Shown here: in pieces, positions 49,651-53,524 of the stretch
How the letters are laid out: every line of letters starts with the position of its first letter
Numbering within the stretch: position 1 is the stretch's first letter
Assembly: GCA_030592645.1 (NCBI GenBank)
Contig: JAUVIR010000014.1
Location: 1-53,524 of the forward strand
DNA length: 53,524 bases
Direction of reading: 5' to 3'
DNA from: Candidatus Fermentibacterota bacterium
GTDB lineage: Bacteria > Fermentibacterota > Fermentibacteria > Fermentibacterales > JCC-6
Notes under the pieces: model-generated
What the model was told of the DNA's origin: nothing
What the model saw: the letters and a program-made list of their open reading frames with translations, nothing else
Databases searched by the model: none
Translations under genes and position numbers: made by a program

Positions 49651-50460
49651 TCACTGATAAGGAAACGTTTCGTTTAGTGGAAGGAGATCCAATTTATCAG
49701 TAGCAGATATCAGCAAAGAAATAAGTTCCCTGATAAACTCAGATCCCTCGTGTTGTATCCGGATTGTACCACTTGTGAAGTCCTGAGTCTCATAGATCAT
49801 AGTTTCCGACCACAGGAACAGGGAATCACCATACCTGTTCCAGGTTCGCATCTGAATGTTCAGTAATGATGAAGCACTCAAAACGGATTCTAATAGACTA
49901 TCCATAGGGACTTCATCGAATATCCTATCCAGATTCTGGAGTAATAGATCGGTCTGGTCGCTGATCCTGCTGAAATCGATATCGTGTTCTATCTGTGTCA
50001 GCCTCTCGTGGACTGCGAACATACCCTCAACAGTACCAGCCGTGACAGGGATGATTGGATAGGGAGGATCGAAAATCAATCCGGATAATACTCCGTTTAT
50101 TCCAATATTTGCTGAACCCGACTGGAGGTTAATAATCCTCAGTCCGCTGATGCTTACATGCTGAAGGGCTGCAGTGATCGTGGAATCCACTCTGAAGGAG
50201 GACTCAATGTCCATGGTCACCTGTACAAGCCTTCCATCCGGCGCAATGGAGATATTGGAAACTTTTCCTATTGGGACTCCGTTGTACAGAACTTTACTGC
50301 CATTGATCAGACCCTGCACCGAAACGTCGAAGTAGCTTACATACTTTGTAGTATCATTCTCCATTTTGTTGCCAACCAGTATTATAAGAAGCAATATTAA
50401 CAGGAATGATCCTATGGAGAAGAATAATCCGAGTCTGAAATTGCTTATTTTACGTGACAT
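49651..50460 (-). CDS. MCE/MlaD-family lipid transport protein
   Basis: The 269-residue protein has one N-terminal membrane helix (about 11-31) and an MCE domain (about 38-118: FDVSVQGLINGSKVLYNGVP, then IGKVSNISI). A helical C-terminal part follows. MlaD-type proteins form hexameric rings in the periplasm that pass phospholipids between membranes with an ABC transporter (MlaFE). The ATPase and permease are not in this window. The ATG follows AGGGA at seven bases. It is the last gene of an operon with patatin, PlsC and an outer-membrane protein, which supports a role in lipid movement. Confidence 0.85.
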   Translation of the reverse strand: MSRKISNFRLGLFFSIGSFLLILLLIILVGNKMENDTTKYVSYFDVSVQGLINGSKVLYNGVPIGKVSNISIAPDGRLVQVTMDIESSFRVDSTITAALQHVSISGLRIINLQSGSANIGINGVLSGLIFDPPYPIIPVTAGTVEGMFAVHERLTQIEHDIDFSRISDQTDLLLQNLDRIFDEVPMDSLLESVLSASSLLNIQMRTWNRYGDSLFLWSETMIYETQDFTSGTIRIQHEGSEFIRELISLLISATDKLDLLPLNETFPYQ

Positions 50461-50511
50461 GTTGATTCCCTGATACTATCAAATCTTTGTTTCTGATGTC
50501 TTCCTAATGAA

Positions 50512-51483
50512 TTATGGACCCGCCTTATCCTTCCAGCAGGCAAGCTGACTATTGGCTGCCCGGTATCCTTCTGCGATAATTTCTTCTGCCCGATGGAATT
50601 CCATGAAGTTAATGTGGCCCAGCTTGGGTTGAATCAATACATCAGGAGGATCGGTTTTAAGATTCACAGTCGTTATCTGGCTTTCCATGATTTTGATGGA
50701 TGTCATCAATACTTCGATGATATTTGGTTGTGGATCCTTGGTCATCCACTGCTTAATTTTTCCCGTGGTCGCCAGATTGATGTCCCGAAGCTTCTCACCC
50801 AGGAGAGCAGTAGCTCTATTTCCGGAGATTGAGTGAAGCTCTTGTTCGACAATCTGAGTATCCTTGCTGTCATCAGATGGAGTTGATCCATTGTGCTTCC
50901 TTTGAACAAGATCGCAGTTGAGATCAACCGCTATGACGAAGTCCGCACCCATTTCTCTTACAGTGCGTACGGGTACAGGGTTGACCAGACCTCCATCTAC
51001 CAGAAGATAATCACCCTTCCGAACAGGCTTGAAAATTCCAGGGAGTGAAATACTGGCTCGAATAGCTTCGACAATGTTGCCTTCTTTCAGGACGACCTCA
51101 TCCCCTGTATTCAAATCGGTTGCGATAATAGCAAGTGGAAGAGGAAGTTTCTCGATGGGCCTGTCAAGCACATATTTGTGAACAAAATCGGCAATTTTTA
51201 CGCCATCGATAAGACCTGATTTCGGGAGGATCGGGTCACTTAGTGAGAGTATAACTTTTCTGCTGAATTGCTGAACTGCATCTTCAAGTAAATCGATCCT
51301 GCCGGAAGCGTAGGCTGCACCTGCAATAGCACCAATACTTGTTCCAGCGATGTAATCTACAGTGATTCCCGCCTCCTCCAGAGCACGGATTACACCGATA
51401 TGTGAGCATCCGCGAGCTGAACCACTTCCGAGTGCCAGCCCGACCTTGCCGGAAGAATTCAGGTTATTGTTAGCACATTGCAT
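50512..51483 (-). CDS. Patatin-like phospholipase (RssA type)
   Basis: The protein has the oxyanion-hole glycine motif GSGSARGCSHIGVI, the nucleophile in AGTSIGAIAGAAYA (GxSxG) and the DGG of LVDGGLVNPVPV completing the Ser-Asp dyad. It should hydrolyse acyl chains of phospholipids or lysolipids. ATG 51483 is chosen over TTG 51492; it overlaps the end of the PlsC-like gene. In a lipid-transport operon it may remodel transferred phospholipids; inference. Confidence 0.87.
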   Translation of the reverse strand: MQCANNNLNSSGKVGLALGSGSARGCSHIGVIRALEEAGITVDYIAGTSIGAIAGAAYASGRIDLLEDAVQQFSRKVILSLSDPILPKSGLIDGVKIADFVHKYVLDRPIEKLPLPLAIIATDLNTGDEVVLKEGNIVEAIRASISLPGIFKPVRKGDYLLVDGGLVNPVPVRTVREMGADFVIAVDLNCDLVQRKHNGSTPSDDSKDTQIVEQELHSISGNRATALLGEKLRDINLATTGKIKQWMTKDPQPNIIEVLMTSIKIMESQITTVNLKTDPPDVLIQPKLGHINFMEFHRAEEIIAEGYRAANSQLACWKDKAGP

Positions 51484-52255
51484 CGTATTCAACTTCTCTC
51501 AAGGGCTCATTGCTAAAGCCTCTGGATTTTTCAGTGTCCGGCAAATGCCGTTCGATAATCGCCCTTATATTACCCGCAGCAGTCTGCTGCTCTTCTCTTT
51601 GCAGGCCCCCCACTTCAACAGGTTCCAAGATAACAACATTTATCTGTATGCCAAAGTGTATCCACGGACTTCTTCGAGACTTGATCTTCCTTGTACCTAT
51701 CAGAGCTATCGGCGTAATGGGTATGTTCGTTCTTGCCGCAAGGTATACAGCGCCTCTCTTGAAAGAGCCCAGTTTTCCTGTATTACTCATTACTCCTTCA
51801 GGAAAAACCACAAGAGACAGATGGGATTGAAGGAGTGCTGCAATCGTATCCATACCCTTGAGATCATTGTGAGGGTTTACTCTGTCTACACTAAGAAACT
51901 GTAGACGGCGCATGATATAACTGTAAACAGGTACACGAAACATTTCCTTTTTTGAGACAAAGGTTACCCGAATTGGGAGTATTGCGGCCAGGATGAATGA
52001 ATCGAACCAGCTTTCATGATTAGCTACAAGAATCTGAGATTTATCTCTGATGACATTTTGAAGGCCCTGTACCTGTAGCCGAACACCCGCCGCTTTCAGG
52101 AGCAACGATGATGCGGCTCGAAGAACTGCTCCGTTGCGGATGAGGCGATCAGGCAGAACGGTAACCAGGAGAGCTAAGCATAGAATATCCAGAACGAGGA
52201 CCAGCCACCAGAATATAGTGACAGGTACACATATAAATTTCTCAATCAACTTCAT
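51470..52255 (-). CDS. 1-acyl-glycerol-3-phosphate acyltransferase-like protein
   Basis: The 261-residue protein has an N-terminal membrane helix (FWWLVLVLDILCLALLVTVL) and the PlsC motifs: VANHESWFDSF (NHx4D), LSLVVFPEGVMSNTGKLGSF (FPEG), and NIPITPIALIGTRKI. It acylates lysophosphatidic acid or a related lysolipid at the inner membrane. ATG 52255 is only four bases from the edge of the MITE-like element, and no Shine-Dalgarno is visible, so the insertion may have replaced the native ribosome-binding site. It is co-directional with the outer-membrane protein gene upstream and the patatin gene downstream. Confidence 0.87.
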   Translation of the reverse strand: MKLIEKFICVPVTIFWWLVLVLDILCLALLVTVLPDRLIRNGAVLRAASSLLLKAAGVRLQVQGLQNVIRDKSQILVANHESWFDSFILAAILPIRVTFVSKKEMFRVPVYSYIMRRLQFLSVDRVNPHNDLKGMDTIAALLQSHLSLVVFPEGVMSNTGKLGSFKRGAVYLAARTNIPITPIALIGTRKIKSRRSPWIHFGIQINVVILEPVEVGGLQREEQQTAAGNIRAIIERHLPDTEKSRGFSNEPLREVEYDAMC

Positions 52256-52259
52256 ATTA

Positions 52260-52425
52260 CTAGTGTCAGATCAAGTGTCAGATGTTGTATAATTGCGAAG
52301 TAATTTGGTGTTTCTGCAAGGCGCGGATGATGGCGCATAGCAGGGCTATGTAACTGAATCCGCAACGCCGCAGGGGCATTAAAGAACGAGCAAGATACAT
52401 CATTTGATGCTTGACATGGCACTAG
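52260..52425. mobile_element. MITE-like element with CTAG edges
   Basis: About 30-base terminal inverted repeats (52260-52290 and the complement of 52396-52425, roughly three quarters identical) start with CTAGTG and end with CACTAG. The centre folds strongly (GCATAGC/GCTATGT, GCGGAT/ATCCGC). It has no coding content. CTAG at both edges may be the target duplication. The right edge supplies the TAG stop of the adjacent outer-membrane protein gene. Confidence 0.65.
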
Positions 52426-53524
52426 AAGCTTGCCCTTGCTTTCAAAAACAACTCGTCCCGGTCGTTTAGCTGTTTGAATAAGTTCTCGCCTTCGCCATGC
52501 AGAACAGCGCCGCCGAAGGTCATTTCGACATTGTCAAAAGGTCTGTATGTAAGTTCCGGAACATACGCCAGACCGTAATTCTCTGAAGGATCATCCCAAT
52601 CACTTACAGCAATCGCGATGGAAGCCGGCACAAGAGTCAGTTTGCTGTTCAGGAAATCTCGTTCCACACGAAATGTTAAGTAGTCGTTGAGGTTTTCACT
52701 GCCTTGCTCATGCAGGAAACCATGCAGCGCCTGCATGTTTACATATACACCGTTTCCAAATGTATAATCGCAACCTGCTATGAATCGGACGTACGGTTCG
52801 TCACCAAGCACTTCTTCAGCGGGTAGTCCGGGAATATCGAGCAAAACTTCTTCAGGGAAGAATACAGCCCCTTCACCCCAGATACCGACCGAACCTATAG
52901 CCCCCGCAAAATCTCCGCCGATGACCTGTACTTCCGGATAGATGAGAGTTATCACTGAATCAGGCATCGATATGGCACTGGGGGTCGGAAGATGATACCG
53001 TCCATTGTAGTAACTGAGGGAAAGGTCGAAGCCATGCAAAAAAGTACTCAGCTTGAATGCATACTGTGATGATTCATTCAGATCGCGATCAGGAAGTACA
53101 ATCTGCTGTGTGAATCCCTCAAGCGAAACACCGGGCGGAAGGCTCAATCCTGAAGAAAATGCTGAAAGCAGTGCGCTTGAATAGCTCGGAGGAGGCAGGC
53201 GGGTTGGGGTGAAGGTTGGTATAAAAACACACGTCAGGTTTAGATCTGAGCCATAATAGGTTCCCTGGAAACCATCTACAGCAATGTGTTTGCCGAAGTC
53301 AAGGAGTATTTCCAGATTGTCCGGACTGATATTGCTTGTAGGGTTCAGGGCATCGGCAGAGCCCCAGTTGATTATCTGCCGCCCAAGACGAAGATCCACG
53401 GAGCTTATGGGAAAGGAGTAGAGATCCAGATAGGCTTCACGAAGCTCAACACCGCCGGGGTATGAGCCGCTTTGTTCCAGGCCCTGAAGCATCGATACAG
53501 AATCTATTGCAACGTATCCGAACC
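52422..53524 (-). CDS. Outer-membrane beta-barrel protein (DUF1302/porin-like), 5' end outside window
   Basis: The frame stays open to the edge of the window, so the gene is partial; at least 367 residues are seen. Strand-rich segments such as LREAYLDLYSFPISSVDLRL and LGRQIINWGSADALNPTSNI are typical of DUF1302 or alginate-export-like barrels, where a GRQ...WG...NP phrase is common. The C-terminus ends in a strand with aromatic residue (LFLKARASF), the usual signal for the BAM complex. The stop TAG is formed by the edge of the MITE. With MCE, patatin and PlsC downstream, a lipid-exporting role is possible. Confidence 0.75.
   Translation of the reverse strand, partial: FGYVAIDSVSMLQGLEQSGSYPGGVELREAYLDLYSFPISSVDLRLGRQIINWGSADALNPTSNISPDNLEILLDFGKHIAVDGFQGTYYGSDLNLTCVFIPTFTPTRLPPPSYSSALLSAFSSGLSLPPGVSLEGFTQQIVLPDRDLNESSQYAFKLSTFLHGFDLSLSYYNGRYHLPTPSAISMPDSVITLIYPEVQVIGGDFAGAIGSVGIWGEGAVFFPEEVLLDIPGLPAEEVLGDEPYVRFIAGCDYTFGNGVYVNMQALHGFLHEQGSENLNDYLTFRVERDFLNSKLTLVPASIAIAVSDWDDPSENYGLAYVPELTYRPFDNVEMTFGGAVLHGEGENLFKQLNDRDELFLKARASF

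Noticed and set aside
1..53524. CRISPR arrays, rRNA or tRNA genes, phage genes
   Set aside because: No regularly spaced repeats, no rRNA signatures and no tRNA cloverleaf were recognised by eye; tRNAscan-SE and a CRISPR finder would settle it.

Overview
ORGANISM. The window looks like chromosome of an uncultivated Gram-negative bacterium, probably of the FCB superphylum (a Fermentibacteria-like lineage would fit; this is inference from protein flavour, with no rRNA present). Support: outer-membrane barrels, an OmpA-type protein, many short lipoproteins with clean lipoboxes, and three large secreted proteins ending in a type IX-secretion-like C-terminal sorting domain. Promoters of sigma70 type (TTGACA / TATAAT-like) are visible before several genes. 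Genes are tightly packed, with many ATGA or GTGA overlaps. LAYOUT. (1) 1-2180, accessory: a strongly folded stretch with a good minus-strand promoter (candidate structured RNA), a NadT/NadS-like toxin-antitoxin pair whose toxin has lost its middle, and a small lipoprotein. (2) 2182-4168: an unusual cysteine-rich iron-sulfur protein behind a palindromic operator, and a lipoprotein. (3) 4191-12488, minus strand: housekeeping operon phoH > pgpH > ybeY > corC-like > recO > glyS > glycosyltransferase > CAP-domain lipoprotein. recO seems to start at ATT. (4) 12505-16046, minus: LysM/coiled-coil envelope proteins, vanZ-like, and a membrane GAF protein with a degenerate GGDEF. (5) 16326-24722, plus: rho, rpmE, DUF1385, prfA, prmC, then ispG, glnA and a beta-propeller lipoprotein. 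(6) 24777-31805: peroxiredoxin, a small L7/L12-CTD-like membrane protein, HipBA, then cyclase, nth, rnd, a secreted protein and a barrel on the minus strand. (7) 31869-38185, plus: OmpA-like, SPFH, thioredoxin lipoprotein, barrel and GT4 (Nudix on minus). (8) 38195-46764, minus: clan-CD peptidase with sorting domain, MATE, EamA (apparent CTG start), C39-like multidomain secreted protein, SagB-like nitroreductase and a beta-lactamase-fold hydrolase with sorting domain. (9) 46765-49650, accessory: small genes all on the minus strand separated by integron attC-like sites (an S9 peptidase remnant, a RelE/Xre pair, a DUF2132 gene). No integrase is in the window. (10) 49651-53524, minus: outer-membrane protein, PlsC, patatin and MCE/MlaD, a likely lipid-handling operon, with a MITE-like element wedged between the first two genes. 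HOW THEY WORK TOGETHER. Blocks 3 and 5 serve translation, RNA turnover, recombination repair and isoprenoid/nitrogen assimilation. Blocks 7, 8 and 10 build and export envelope material. Blocks 1 and 9 are mobile or decaying cargo. The most noteworthy items are the folded RNA candidate at 153-405, the attC-like cassette cluster at 46973-49289, the two proteins with in-frame internal deletions (toxin 756-956, peptidase 47123-47998), the non-canonical starts of recO and the EamA gene, and the MITE whose edge supplies a stop codon.
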